From Syntrophobacteraceae bacterium (GTDB lineage: Bacteria > Desulfobacterota > Syntrophobacteria > Syntrophobacterales > Syntrophobacteraceae), in assembly GCA_003165235.1 (NCBI GenBank), contig PLSV01000218.1, forward strand, positions 598 to 36,529: DNA of 35,932 nucleotides. Reading direction: 5' to 3'. The position numbers and the translations under genes are program-made. The first letter of the stretch is position 1. The number at the start of each line of letters is the position of its first letter. Positions 24,649 through 33,398 of the stretch are shown here, in pieces. The notes beneath the pieces were generated by a model. That model was not told where the DNA came from and did no database searches. It saw nothing but the letters and a program-made list of their open reading frames with translations.

Positions 24649-25620
24649 ATGGACAATTTCCAAAAGTCTTCGAAAAACATGTTAGTGGCGCAGGGTCTTG
24701 ACCGTGTTCACAGTCGGCGCAAAGACCCGGACTGGATCGCCCGGCGGATGCGCGACCCCGGATCGCTTTTCGTGGCTGTGTGGCGGTCGAAAGTGCTCGT
24801 TGCCGAAGGCGAGTCGCCGGGGCCTGTTCTGCTGGAGTGGAAGCAGTTGGAGGGGCGCGCCCAGGGAGATTGCACTTTTTTCCTTGGCGAGAACAACGGG
24901 CGCTCTTATTTTGCTGTTGACCTGGATGAAAAAGCCTCCAGCGCTTTTGACCATGTGGGGCGGTTTCGCGATCTGCGAGTCGTTGCGCCTTTGCTTTCGC
25001 GAGATGACGGAGCGCTTCTAGCTTACGCCAAAACCCTGGCGTACTGGCATGAGCGCAATCATTTTTGCGGCACCTGCGGAGGCCGAAACGAAATCAGAGA
25101 AGGCGGGCACTGCCGCGTCTGCGTGAATCCGCAGTGCGAGGTTGTGCATTTCCCGCGCACTGACCCGGCTATAATCGTTCTGATTAAGTCCGGCGAAAAG
25201 TGCCTGCTCGGAAGGCAGCACATTTGGCCTGAGCGTATGTACTCCGTTGTGGCTGGATTTGTGGAGCCGGGCGAGAGCGCCGAAGGCGCCGTGGCGCGCG
25301 AGGTTTTTGAGGAGGTGGGGCTTCGTGTCAGAAACATCCGGTATCATTCCTCGCAGCCGTGGCCGTTTCCCTGCTCGTTGATGCTGGGCTTTACGGCGGA
25401 AGCTCAAGACCAGCGGATAATGCTAGGAGATGAAGAACTGGAGGACGCGCGCTGGTTTGGACGCCGCGAGCTGCGTGAAGCCGTTGAAAACGGAGCCGTA
25501 AAGCTCTCCACGCCGGTTTCGATTTCCTATCGGCTGATCGAGGACTGGTTTGACGCCGAAAGCCCGTTCCGTTTGCGTGACTTTGCGGGCCGGGGCTTCG
25601 CGATTCGAAAAGAAGAATAA
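24649..25620 (+). CDS. nudC: NADH pyrophosphatase NudC (Nudix family)
   Basis: This 323-residue cytoplasmic Nudix enzyme splits NAD(H) to NMN(H) and AMP, and related enzymes remove NAD caps from RNA. A zinc-ribbon segment has Cys140, Cys143, Cys155, Cys158 and Cys163, followed by FPRTDPAIIVLI. The Nudix box spans 203-225 (GFVEPGESAEGAVAREVFEE, then VGL), and the NADH-specific motif SQPWPFPCS is at 235-243. All key elements are present. The start ATG 24649 is 19 bases after the binding-protein stop, and a longer frame to 24574 would overlap it. The gene interrupts a peptide-transport set (binding protein upstream, permeases downstream). Co-expression is likely, but a functional link is not implied by sequence. 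Confidence 0.93.
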   Translation: MDNFQKSSKNMLVAQGLDRVHSRRKDPDWIARRMRDPGSLFVAVWRSKVLVAEGESPGPVLLEWKQLEGRAQGDCTFFLGENNGRSYFAVDLDEKASSAFDHVGRFRDLRVVAPLLSRDDGALLAYAKTLAYWHERNHFCGTCGGRNEIREGGHCRVCVNPQCEVVHFPRTDPAIIVLIKSGEKCLLGRQHIWPERMYSVVAGFVEPGESAEGAVAREVFEEVGLRVRNIRYHSSQPWPFPCSLMLGFTAEAQDQRIMLGDEELEDARWFGRRELREAVENGAVKLSTPVSISYRLIEDWFDAESPFRLRDFAGRGFAIRKEE

Positions 25621-25634
25621 GGGACGGATTACGA

Positions 25635-25676
25635 ATTTAGAAATTGGGGGATTCAAGCGGTTAAAGTTTTCTAAAT
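25635..25676. repeat. 9-bp inverted repeat after nudC
   Basis: ATTTAGAAA (25635-25643) is matched by TTTCTAAAT (25668-25676), with a 24-base loop. It lies just after the nudC stop and overlaps the start of the 8-bp repeat. There is no T run, so its role is unclear. Confidence 0.4.
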
Positions 25677-25706
25677 CCCTCAATCCCTCAATCCCTCAAT
25701 CCCTCA
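25674..25706 (+). repeat. 8-bp tandem repeat CAATCCCT
   Basis: AATCCCT, CAATCCCT, CAATCCCT and CAATCCCT then CA follow each other without a gap. The array sits in the 108-base space between nudC and the first permease. It ends 22 bases before the permease ATG, close to the ribosome site AAGGATGA. Copy number changes would alter leader spacing in steps of 8 bases. Confidence 0.7.
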
Positions 25707-25728
25707 CATAAGGATGACGTTGCCCTAG

Positions 25729-26730
25729 ATGAAAGCCTATCTGCTCAAGAGGCTGCTCCAGATCATTCCCACCCTTCTGGGGATAACTTTTATTACATTT
25801 GTGATCATCCAACTGGCGCCCGGAAATCCCGCGATGCTCAAGCTGCAGATGGGCAAGGGGCAAGCGGAGCTTGGCAACAAGGCTTTTTCCGAGCAGATAA
25901 TCCAGCAGACAAAAGAACTCTATGGGTTGGACAAGCCCTTGCCCGTCCAATACCTCCTGTGGGTGAAACGCATCTTCACCCTGGATTTCGGGTTCTCGTA
26001 TAAAGACCACCGCAAAGTGTGGGAAAAGATTGCCGAACGGCTGCCGATAACCATTCAACTCAATATAATCTCGATCTTTCTGGTTTATCTGATCGCAATA
26101 CCCTGCGGCATCTATTCCTCGACTCATGAGGGGTCGTTTGCGGACAAGGTTTTGACCCTCGGATTCTTCTTCCTTTACTCGCTTCCGAGTTTCTGGGTCG
26201 CCGTGCTGCTCATAATGCTCTTCGGAGGGGGGGATTTCTGGGACATTTTCCCGGTCTACGGCATATCGTCCATAGGCAGCGAGTCGATGAGAGTGCTGCC
26301 CTGGCTGCTCGACAGGATGTGGCACCTGGCGCTTCCGGTCGTTTGTCTTACCTACGGCGGGCTGGCTTACCTTTCAAGGCTGACGCGGGCCGGTATGCTT
26401 GAGGTCATCCGGGAGGACTACGTAAGGACTGCCAGGGCGAAAGGTCTGAGCGAACGTGTGGTGATCTTCAAACACGCCTTCCGCAATGCTCTGCTCCCGC
26501 TTGTAACGCTTCTTGCCTTTCTTTTGCCTTCTATGTTCGGCGGGAGCGTGATCATAGAAACCATCTTCTCGGTCCCCGGAATGGGGCAGCTTGGGTTCGA
26601 GGCGGTCCTGAGCCGCGACTACCCCGTTATAATGGCTATAACCGCGATCTCGGCGCTGCTCACGCTGATAGGACTGCTGATTTCCGATATCCTGTATGCA
26701 GCGCTCGACCCGCGCATCAAGCTGGAATAA
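25729..26730 (+). CDS. Oligopeptide/dipeptide-type ABC permease (OppB/DppB family)
   Basis: This 333-residue inner-membrane protein has the family start (AYLLKRLLQIIPTLLGITFI), the loop FGFSYKDHRKVWEKIAERLP, and about six helices. The EAA-like segment TARAKGLSERVVIFKHAFRN (near residue 240), which docks on an ATPase, is intact, so the permease is probably functional if an ATPase is available. It pairs with the next gene, 21 bases downstream. The ATG 25729 follows the 8-bp repeat. No ATPase gene is nearby; transporters of this family normally have two or a fused one. It may import peptides, or another small solute such as nickel chelates, as family members do. Confidence 0.92.
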   Translation: MKAYLLKRLLQIIPTLLGITFITFVIIQLAPGNPAMLKLQMGKGQAELGNKAFSEQIIQQTKELYGLDKPLPVQYLLWVKRIFTLDFGFSYKDHRKVWEKIAERLPITIQLNIISIFLVYLIAIPCGIYSSTHEGSFADKVLTLGFFFLYSLPSFWVAVLLIMLFGGGDFWDIFPVYGISSIGSESMRVLPWLLDRMWHLALPVVCLTYGGLAYLSRLTRAGMLEVIREDYVRTARAKGLSERVVIFKHAFRNALLPLVTLLAFLLPSMFGGSVIIETIFSVPGMGQLGFEAVLSRDYPVIMAITAISALLTLIGLLISDILYAALDPRIKLE

Positions 26731-26751
26731 ATGACCTATAACTGGTGAATA

Positions 26752-27831
26752 ATGACCGATCCGGCAAAAACTCTGGATTTTCAAATTCCGGAAACACAAT
26801 CGGAAGTAAAAGGCGCGGCGCCCAATACCTACTGGAAAATGGTCAGTTATCATTTCAAGAAGAGGAGGCTGGCCGTCTTCGGACTGTGGATAACAATATT
26901 TTTGTTCTTTGTCGCTATTTTTGCAAATTTGCTGGCGAGCGATAGACCCATCTTATTTTATCACCAGGGCAACGTGTACTTTCCCGCCTTTTCCGGCGCG
27001 GACAAGGTCGGCGCCTTTGTCTGGAAAGACCTCAGGGAAAAAAATCCTTTCGTCTTCCAGCACGTTGGTGGAAAAGATGAGGCGATAGTCATATGGCCCC
27101 TGGTAAAATATTCACCGACTGAATACAACCTGCTGGAGTACCTCGCTCCCCCCGACTCCAGGCACTGGTTCGGGACCGATGACAGCGGCCGTGACGTGTT
27201 GAGCAGAATGATCCACGGCTCGCGCATTTCTCTTTCGGTTGGTTTCGTTGCGGTAGGAATAGCGCTGGTCATCGGGATCTTTTTGGGAGCACTGGCCGGA
27301 TATTTTGGCGGATGGATAGATATAGTGATAAGCCGGGTGATCGAGATCATGCTCACGATCCCCACATTCTTCCTGATTATCGCTATAATTGCGTTAAAGG
27401 GATCCAGCATATACAACATCATGGCGGTAATCGGCCTGACCGGGTGGATGGGTGTCGCCCGGTTCGTTCGCGCCGAATTTTTCAAGCTCAAACAGCTCGA
27501 CTTCATAACGGCGCTGCGCGCTCTTGGCGCATCACACAAGCGTATAATCTTTCTACACATGCTGCCCAATGCGATGGCCCCGGTCCTGGTGTCAGCGGTC
27601 TTTGGCATTGCGGGCGCCATCCTTACGGAGTCGAGCTTGAGCTTTCTGGGGTTCGGCGTGCAGCCTCCGACCCCAAGCTGGGGCGAGATCCTTTCCCAGA
27701 GCCGTGACTATATTGAATTTGCATGGTGGCTGACAGTCTTCCCAGGGTTTGCGATATTCATGAGCATCACGGCATACAATCTTGTCGGTGAAGGACTTCG
27801 GGACGCCATGGACCCGAAACTGTTCCGGTAG
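26752..27831 (+). CDS. Oligopeptide/dipeptide-type ABC permease (OppC/DppC or YejE-like)
   Basis: This 359-residue permease is longer than DppC because of an insert between the first and second helix: roughly residues 62-135, with SDRPILFYHQGNVYFPAF and VIWPLVKYSPTEYN, as in YejE-like members. The core motif HWFGTDDSGRDVLSRMIHGS is typical of the C subunit, and the EAA segment ALRALGASHKRIIFLHMLPN is intact. It forms the membrane channel with the permease upstream. The ATG 26752 lies 21 bases after that gene. No ATPase gene follows: the next gene is xseA, beyond a repeat-rich spacer. Membrane position and partner are inferred from the family. Confidence 0.92.
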   Translation: MTDPAKTLDFQIPETQSEVKGAAPNTYWKMVSYHFKKRRLAVFGLWITIFLFFVAIFANLLASDRPILFYHQGNVYFPAFSGADKVGAFVWKDLREKNPFVFQHVGGKDEAIVIWPLVKYSPTEYNLLEYLAPPDSRHWFGTDDSGRDVLSRMIHGSRISLSVGFVAVGIALVIGIFLGALAGYFGGWIDIVISRVIEIMLTIPTFFLIIAIIALKGSSIYNIMAVIGLTGWMGVARFVRAEFFKLKQLDFITALRALGASHKRIIFLHMLPNAMAPVLVSAVFGIAGAILTESSLSFLGFGVQPPTPSWGEILSQSRDYIEFAWWLTVFPGFAIFMSITAYNLVGEGLRDAMDPKLFR

Positions 27832-27840
27832 GCAGGGCGG

Positions 27841-27971
27841 GCGCGCGAAGACGCGAAGCCGCGAAGGAAGACGCGAAGAAGAAGACAAGCAAAGATCGAG
27901 AGACTCGCCATCTCTGGAAATCCCAGATGAGAGATCAGTAGTTTTTGGTTTTTCTTTTTCGCGTCTTCGCG
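27841..27971. repeat. Inverted-repeat element with CGCGAAGACGCGAA ends
   Basis: CGCGAAGACGCGAA (27844-27857) is matched exactly by TTCGCGTCTTCGCG (27958-27971). Further direct copies of ACGCGAAG lie at 27851-27858 and 27871-27878. A TCTGG/CCAGA hairpin lies in the interior. It fills the spacer between the permease and xseA and looks like a small dispersed palindromic element of the kind seen in many bacterial genomes. I see no coding sequence in it. Confidence 0.6.
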
Positions 27972-27992
27972 TGAGAAAAGGCGGACAGTAAC

Positions 27993-29372
27993 ATGCTCCA
28001 GTTGCACATTGGAGACGAGAGCGGGATACTTACCGTCAGCAGGCTTAATCAGCAGGTAAAGGCCCTGCTGGAGGAGAGGTTCCCGTTTGTCTGGGTCAAA
28101 GGTGAGATATCTAATTTTCGGGTCCCGGCTTCGGGACATTTTTATTTTACGCTAAAGGATGCGCAGAGCCAGATCAATGCGGTTTTTTTCCGGGCGCAGA
28201 ACCGCTTTCTGCGGTTTCTTCCCGAATCGGGAATGCAGGTCATTTGCCAGGCTCGTCTGAGCGTCTATGAACCCAGGGGCGAATACCAGTTAATCGTGGA
28301 GGTCATGGAGCCCCTCGGGGTTGGCGACCTGCAGCTTGCTTTCGAGGCCCTGAAGAGAAAGCTTGAGGCCGAAGGTCTGTTCGACCCGGCCCGAAAGAAA
28401 GTTCTCCCGCTTTGCCCGCAGAATGTCTGCCTGATTACTTCGAAGAGCGGCGCGGTAATCCGGGACATCCTCAAGGTGCTGCAGAGAAGCCCCTATCCTG
28501 TCGCGGTCACACTTTTTCCGGTGGCGGTCCAGGGACCCGAGGCTCGGCTTGAAATTGCCGAAGCTATTGGATCTGCCAACATGCTTACCTGGCGCCACGA
28601 GTTTGATGTTGTGATTGTCGGGCGCGGAGGGGGAAGCATGGAAGACCTGTGGGCATTTAACGAGGAGATCGTCGCGCGGGCTATTTCGGGGTCTTCAATT
28701 CCGGTAATTTCAGCGGTCGGCCATGAAATTGATTTTACAATAGCAGATATGGTTGCGGACCTCCGAATGCCCACACCGACCGGAGCGGCCGAGTGGGTGG
28801 TGAAAAGGCTCGAGCAGTTCCATCGTGACCTGCATGGCGGCAGGGATCGGTTGGTCAAGGTTATAAAGGCAAGACTCGAGAATCTGGGCTTAAGGCTAAA
28901 ATACCTTGAGGGCCGCGTAACGCATCCCAAAAAGCGCCTCGATAATCTGAGGCTCACTCTCGACGATCGTCTTCAACGCCTCACTCTTGCCATCGACAGA
29001 CGTCTTGAGAGGATGCGCGTTTCGTGCAGCCATCTGGGCGGCAGGCTGCTGTATCTGAATCCTGAGGCCCGCATCCAGGGAGGCCGGGCGGAGCTAAACC
29101 GTCTAAGCAAAGAGCTTATGCTCCATCATCACCGGATATTAGACGGATACAGGCTCAGGTATGAGCATAACGTCTCGCGTCTGGAGGCGCTTAGTCCGCT
29201 TTCCGTTCTTATGCGCGGATACTCGATTACGTATAGAATCGCGGATGGGAAAGTGGTCAGGAACTACACCGAAACCACGCCTGGAGACCGTGTGCTTGTG
29301 CGGCTTGCCGGCGGCCGGCTGGAGTGTACGGTCGATAAGGCTGGAGACGTTCAGACCGAAAAGGAAGGGTGA
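27993..29372 (+). CDS. xseA: Exodeoxyribonuclease VII large subunit
   Basis: This 459-residue protein covers the full XseA length. The N-terminal OB fold starts at LTVSRLNQQVKALLEERFPF and includes WVKGEISNFRVPASGHFYFT. The nuclease domain has VCLITSKSGAVIRDILKVLQ and the diagnostic GRGGGSMEDLWAFNEEIVAR. The C-terminal coiled region (LKYLEGRVTHPKKRLDNLRL) binds many copies of XseB. ExoVII degrades single-stranded DNA from both ends to short oligonucleotides in the cytoplasm. The stop is four bases before the GTG of xseB, so the two are coupled. The ATG 27993 has no strong Shine-Dalgarno, but the N-terminus fits the family. It heads a plus-strand run of housekeeping genes. Confidence 0.95.
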   Translation: MLQLHIGDESGILTVSRLNQQVKALLEERFPFVWVKGEISNFRVPASGHFYFTLKDAQSQINAVFFRAQNRFLRFLPESGMQVICQARLSVYEPRGEYQLIVEVMEPLGVGDLQLAFEALKRKLEAEGLFDPARKKVLPLCPQNVCLITSKSGAVIRDILKVLQRSPYPVAVTLFPVAVQGPEARLEIAEAIGSANMLTWRHEFDVVIVGRGGGSMEDLWAFNEEIVARAISGSSIPVISAVGHEIDFTIADMVADLRMPTPTGAAEWVVKRLEQFHRDLHGGRDRLVKVIKARLENLGLRLKYLEGRVTHPKKRLDNLRLTLDDRLQRLTLAIDRRLERMRVSCSHLGGRLLYLNPEARIQGGRAELNRLSKELMLHHHRILDGYRLRYEHNVSRLEALSPLSVLMRGYSITYRIADGKVVRNYTETTPGDRVLVRLAGGRLECTVDKAGDVQTEKEG

Positions 29373-29376
29373 CCTG

Positions 29377-29634
29377 GTGGCTAAGAAGAAAAGCGATCTG
29401 TTTGAAGAGGCCCTGAAGAAGCTTCAGGATCTCGTGGAAAAGCTGGAGAAGGGGGACTTGCCCCTTGAAGAGGCGATGGAATGTTTCTCGGAGGGGATTC
29501 GAACTGCCCAGTTTTGCCACAGGAAACTCGAAGAGGCCGAAAACAAGGTGCAAATGCTCCTTAAAGACCAGCAGGGCGGGTGGGAATCCGCTCCTTTCGA
29601 GGCTGTTCAGGCGAACTCGGCAGACAAGGGGTGA
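29377..29634 (+). CDS. xseB: Exodeoxyribonuclease VII small subunit
   Basis: From GTG 29377 this is 85 residues, normal for XseB. The signature is SDLFEEALKKLQDLVEKLEK (about 6-25), then GDLPLEEAMECFSEGIRTAQ, then FCHRKLEEAENKVQMLLKDQ. Several copies bind the coiled arm of each XseA to form exonuclease VII. The start is supported by AAGGAAGG about eight bases upstream, and by the spacing of four bases from the xseA stop. An in-frame extension inside xseA is not plausible. The C-terminal tail (GGWESAPFEAVQANSADKG) is flexible. It is followed by a 138-base gap before ispA. Confidence 0.93.
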   Translation: MAKKKSDLFEEALKKLQDLVEKLEKGDLPLEEAMECFSEGIRTAQFCHRKLEEAENKVQMLLKDQQGGWESAPFEAVQANSADKG

Positions 29635-29772
29635 CTCTGGGACTTGGGCGGGTTGCGCCGGGAATAAGCTTGGCTATTTGTGGCTGGAAGTTGAGGCTTG
29701 CAAATGTTAGTATCATCATATATTTCTTAACCTTTTGCTTTTTTACAAAGTTAACCCGTACCTTGGGCTCCT

Positions 29773-30660
29773 ATGAGTGAATTTGATCTGAAGACTTATT
29801 TAAGCCGGCGAAAGCAGCTTGTGGAGGCCGCGCTGGAGAGGATTTTTCCCGTCGCCTCCGGGCTTCAGAAAAGAGTGATTGAAGCTGCCCGCTATAGCCT
29901 GTTTGCCGGAGGAAAGCGGCTGCGTCCGATCCTGTGTCTGGCGGCGGCTGAAGTGGTGGGCGCCGATATCGAGCCGGTCCTTCCGGCTGCCTGCGCCCTT
30001 GAGATGATTCACACCTATTCTCTCATCCATGATGACCTGCCCGCCATGGACAATGACAATTTCAGGCGAGGGGTTCCTACCAATCACAAGGTATTCGGGG
30101 AAGCGATCGCCATTCTGGCGGGAGATGCTCTTTTGACGGAAGCTTTTGAATATTTTGTGCTCGGCGGTGTGAGTCCGGACAAAGTGACGGAAGTGATCCG
30201 GATTGCCGTCAAAGCTGCCGGCTACAGGGGAATGATAGGAGGACAGGTGATCGATCTGGAATGTGAGGACCGAAAGGTGGACTTGGCGACAGTCGAGTTC
30301 ATGCACATTCATAAAACGGGAGCTTTGCTTTCGGCCTCACTGGAGATCGGGGCCGTTCTTGGCGGCGGGGATCAAGCGCAGACAAGTGCGCTAAAGAATT
30401 ACGGCCATCACATCGGGCTTGCGTTTCAGATTACGGACGATCTTCTTGACGTTGAGGGAGACCCCGCGCTGATGGGCAAAACACCGGGATCGGACGCCGC
30501 CAAGAATAAAATGACTTATCCCGCCCTGCTGGGCGTCGCCCGATCCAGGGATGCAGCAAGGGAGCATGTGGAGAGTTCCCTTGAGGCGCTGGCGGCTTTC
30601 GACGAAAGGGCTGAACCGTTGCGGGCCATCGGCCGGTACTTGTTGGTGCGCAAAGGATGA
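29773..30660 (+). CDS. ispA: Farnesyl/geranyl diphosphate synthase (polyprenyl synthetase)
   Basis: This 295-residue prenyl transferase joins isopentenyl diphosphate to allylic diphosphates to make farnesyl or related diphosphate in the cytoplasm. The first aspartate-rich motif is at 87-93 (DDLPAMD, preceded by TYSLIH), the second is DDLLDVEGD (about 222-230), and GGKRLRP lies at 46-52. All fit IspA-type short-chain synthases. The residues before the first motif (Tyr82, Ser83) match bacterial farnesyl synthases. It sits between xseB and dxs, an arrangement common in proteobacteria, which places the enzyme beside the first step of the MEP pathway. The ATG 29773 gives the expected N-terminus. 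Product chain length is inferred. Confidence 0.94.
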   Translation: MSEFDLKTYLSRRKQLVEAALERIFPVASGLQKRVIEAARYSLFAGGKRLRPILCLAAAEVVGADIEPVLPAACALEMIHTYSLIHDDLPAMDNDNFRRGVPTNHKVFGEAIAILAGDALLTEAFEYFVLGGVSPDKVTEVIRIAVKAAGYRGMIGGQVIDLECEDRKVDLATVEFMHIHKTGALLSASLEIGAVLGGGDQAQTSALKNYGHHIGLAFQITDDLLDVEGDPALMGKTPGSDAAKNKMTYPALLGVARSRDAAREHVESSLEALAAFDERAEPLRAIGRYLLVRKG

Positions 30661-30747
30661 TTAGGATAAAATATCTTGACTTATATACGGAATTCTCATT
30701 AATTGACGGAGATTGACGAGGCAAGAAATTTAATTAGAGGGATTAAA

Positions 30748-32667
30748 TTGAAAAACAAAACGATGGGCAAAGGGCATCTTTCCTGTATCGAAATGCCCCA
30801 TCAGCTAAAAAGCTTATCTTATAAGCAACTTCTTGATTTGGCCGAGGAAATCCGCGCCCGCATCATAGGCGTTGTCGCCGAAAACGGCGGGCATCTTGCT
30901 CCCAGTCTCGGTGTAGTGGAACTGACGATAGCGCTCCATTATGTATTCGATGCCGGACATGACCGTTTCATCTGGGACGTTGGCCATCAGGCTTATGCAC
31001 ACAAGCTTCTGACCGGGCGCCAAAAGGAGTTTGGTTCCCTGCGTCAGTATGGCGGAATAAGTGGTTTCCCCAAGCGCTCCGAGAGCAGGTATGACGCTTA
31101 CGGGACAGGCCATTCCAGCACTTCGATTTCTGCCGCCCTGGGTATTTCGGTCGCCAATCATCTTAAGGGAAGCCAGGCTCGGGCGATCGCCGTGATTGGT
31201 GACGGCAGCATGACCGGAGGAATGGCTTTCGAGGGACTAAATAACGCCGGGGACCTCGCCAGAAACCTTATTGTAGTCCTCAACGACAATGAGATGTCCA
31301 TTTCTCCCAATGTTGGCGCTCTCTCTTCATTTCTGAGCCGCAAGCTTTCGGGAAAAACCTTGATGTATCTGAAACGGGAGATGGAGGATTTCCTCAAATC
31401 GATCCCCGGAGTCGGCCCGAATATTCTTCAGGTATTGAGGCGCAGCGTTGATTCTTTGATCAGCTTTTTTACCCCGGGAATGCTGTTCCAGGCCCTCGAG
31501 TTTCAGTATATCGGGCCTATAAACGGACATCGTCTCGACAGGTTGATAGAGACATTCGAAATAGCGCGCAATGTGGTCGGTCCTGTTCTGATTCATGTGC
31601 TGACCGAAAAAGGAAAGGGCTACGAACCTGCTGAAAAGGACCCCACGAGCTTTCACGGTGTGGGGGCCTTTGATATAGCAACCGGCAGGAGCGTCAATTC
31701 CGGCGGCCTCTCCTACACCAAAGTTTTCGGCAGGGCGATGAAGAAGCTGGCTGACACCAACCCGAAATTGATCGGCATTACGGCCGCAATGATCGAGGGC
31801 ACTGGACTCGACTGCTTCGCCAAGACCTTTCCTGACCGGTTTTTTGACGTCGGCATTGCGGAGCAGCATGCTGTGACCTTTGCGGCCGGCCTCGCCACGG
31901 AGGGTTTCAAGCCGGTGGTGGCCGTCTACTCCACTTTCCTCCAGCGAGGTTATGACCAGATGTTGCACGATGTCTGCCTTCAGAACCTTCCGGTGGTCTT
32001 TTCGGTGGACCGCTCCGGCATAGTGGGCGAAGATGGGCCGACGCACCATGGGCTGTTCGACCTGTCGTATCTGCGCTCTATGCCGAATATGGTGGTGATG
32101 GCCCCAAAGGATGAAAACGAGCTTCAGCATATGTTGAAGACGGCGGTCGATCACGACGGTCCGTCTGCCGTGCGTTATCCCAGAGGAAGCGTCATCGGCG
32201 TGAAGCTCGATGACGAGCTCAGGTCACTGGAGATTGGGAAGGGCGAACTGTTGCGGCCGGGGAAGGATTTGGCCATAGTGGCCATCGGCTCCACGGTGCA
32301 GAGTGCAATTGAAGCCGCTGAGCGGCTCGTTTCGGAAGGGATCGAAGCGGCGGTCATAAATGCCCGTTTTGTAAAGCCTCTTGACCGTGAATTGATCATG
32401 ACCTGGGCTAGAAAGACGGGCAGGGTTATTACTGTTGAAGAGAACACACTCCAGGGTGGCTTTGGAAGCGCGGTCCTTGAAATGTTCGAGGAAGAATCAT
32501 TCTTCCCCAAGGCATTAAAGCGTTTGGGAATATGCGATTTCTTTGTTCCTCATGGAAGCCAGACCATATTGAGAAACCTTTGTGGAATCGACGCCGACGC
32601 CATTGAGAGCGCTGCCCTTAAACTGTTAGATTTCAGTCATGGCCAAGTCCTCCGAGCGATTGGATAA
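30748..32667 (+). CDS. dxs: 1-deoxy-D-xylulose-5-phosphate synthase
   Basis: DXS condenses pyruvate and glyceraldehyde 3-phosphate on thiamine diphosphate, the first step of the MEP pathway. From TTG 30748 it has 639 residues. Diagnostic stretches are [36 protein letters not shown], the cofactor-binding [33 protein letters not shown] and [19 protein letters not shown]. The start is a judgement: AGAGGGA (30736-30742) sits six bases before TTG 30748, while ATG 30763 has no ribosome site. TTG 30703 is the longest option. The 3' end overlaps tlyA by 29 bases in another frame, so the two are coupled. It lies 87 bases after ispA. Confidence 0.94.
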   Translation: MKNKTMGKGHLSCIEMPHQLKSLSYKQLLDLAEEIRARIIGVVAENGGHLAPSLGVVELTIALHYVFDAGHDRFIWDVGHQAYAHKLLTGRQKEFGSLRQYGGISGFPKRSESRYDAYGTGHSSTSISAALGISVANHLKGSQARAIAVIGDGSMTGGMAFEGLNNAGDLARNLIVVLNDNEMSISPNVGALSSFLSRKLSGKTLMYLKREMEDFLKSIPGVGPNILQVLRRSVDSLISFFTPGMLFQALEFQYIGPINGHRLDRLIETFEIARNVVGPVLIHVLTEKGKGYEPAEKDPTSFHGVGAFDIATGRSVNSGGLSYTKVFGRAMKKLADTNPKLIGITAAMIEGTGLDCFAKTFPDRFFDVGIAEQHAVTFAAGLATEGFKPVVAVYSTFLQRGYDQMLHDVCLQNLPVVFSVDRSGIVGEDGPTHHGLFDLSYLRSMPNMVVMAPKDENELQHMLKTAVDHDGPSAVRYPRGSVIGVKLDDELRSLEIGKGELLRPGKDLAIVAIGSTVQSAIEAAERLVSEGIEAAVINARFVKPLDRELIMTWARKTGRVITVEENTLQGGFGSAVLEMFEEESFFPKALKRLGICDFFVPHGSQTILRNLCGIDADAIESAALKLLDFSHGQVLRAIG

Positions 32668-33391
32668 ACTGCTCGTCGCTAAAGGTTTTGCCCCTACTCG
32701 CGAACGCGCCCAATCGCTTGTTATGGCTGCAAAAGTCCTCGTAAACGGCCGAATTCTGACCAAGGCAGGACAAAAAGTCCCCGAAGACTCAGATCTCCAT
32801 ATTATTGCAGACGCAATCCCGTACGTCAGCCGGGGCGGTCTGAAGCTTGAACATGCGATCCGTGCGTTTTCAATCGAGGTTTCCGGCCGGATTGCCATGG
32901 ACGTCGGCTCTTCAACGGGAGGTTTTACCGATTGTCTGCTCTCATTCGGAGCACGCAGGGTCTACGCAGTTGACGTTGGATACGGCCAGCTTGCGTTCAA
33001 ACTGAGGAACGACCCCCGTGTGGTCCTGCTTGAAAGAAACAACATTCGGCGCCTGCCTGTCGAACTCGTGCCCGAGCCTGTTCAGATAGCCTCCATCGAC
33101 ACATCTTTCATCTCTCTCAAGCTGGTGATCCCACATGTGCTCAATTTTCTGGAAGCCGAAGCGGTGCTCGTCGCACTCATAAAACCTCAGTTCGAAGCAG
33201 GCCGTGAGCTGGCCTCGAAGGGCGCAGGAGTCATTCGGGACCCCCGCATACACGAACAGGTGTGCGATGCGATGGCTCAATTCACGGCCGGGCTCGGGTT
33301 TGAGGTGGTCGGAATAATTCCATCCCCCATACTGGGGCCGAAGGGAAACCGGGAATTCCTGATGGCGGCGGTTGCGCCCAAACATCGGTAA
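32639..33391 (+). CDS. tlyA: TlyA family rRNA (cytidine-2'-O)-methyltransferase / hemolysin A family
   Basis: This 250-residue protein has an S4 RNA-binding domain (about 6-62: [20 protein letters not shown] and KVLVNGRI) and an FtsJ/RrmJ-like methyltransferase domain. [14 protein letters not shown] lies at 61-74 and the SAM-binding loop [14 protein letters not shown] at 88-101. TlyA methylates cytidines of 16S and 23S rRNA, which affects capreomycin sensitivity in mycobacteria. The older hemolysin name is historical. The ATG 32639 lies inside the end of dxs (29-base overlap), so it is translated from the same mRNA. rlmH follows at seven bases. Target nucleotides here are inferred from the family. 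Confidence 0.93.
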   Translation: MAKSSERLDKLLVAKGFAPTRERAQSLVMAAKVLVNGRILTKAGQKVPEDSDLHIIADAIPYVSRGGLKLEHAIRAFSIEVSGRIAMDVGSSTGGFTDCLLSFGARRVYAVDVGYGQLAFKLRNDPRVVLLERNNIRRLPVELVPEPVQIASIDTSFISLKLVIPHVLNFLEAEAVLVALIKPQFEAGRELASKGAGVIRDPRIHEQVCDAMAQFTAGLGFEVVGIIPSPILGPKGNREFLMAAVAPKHR

Positions 33392-33398
33392 AAGAGGA

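Noticed and set aside
31327..32154. 275-codon minus-strand ORF
   Set aside because: It is the antisense of dxs, whose plus-strand product matches the enzyme from end to end.
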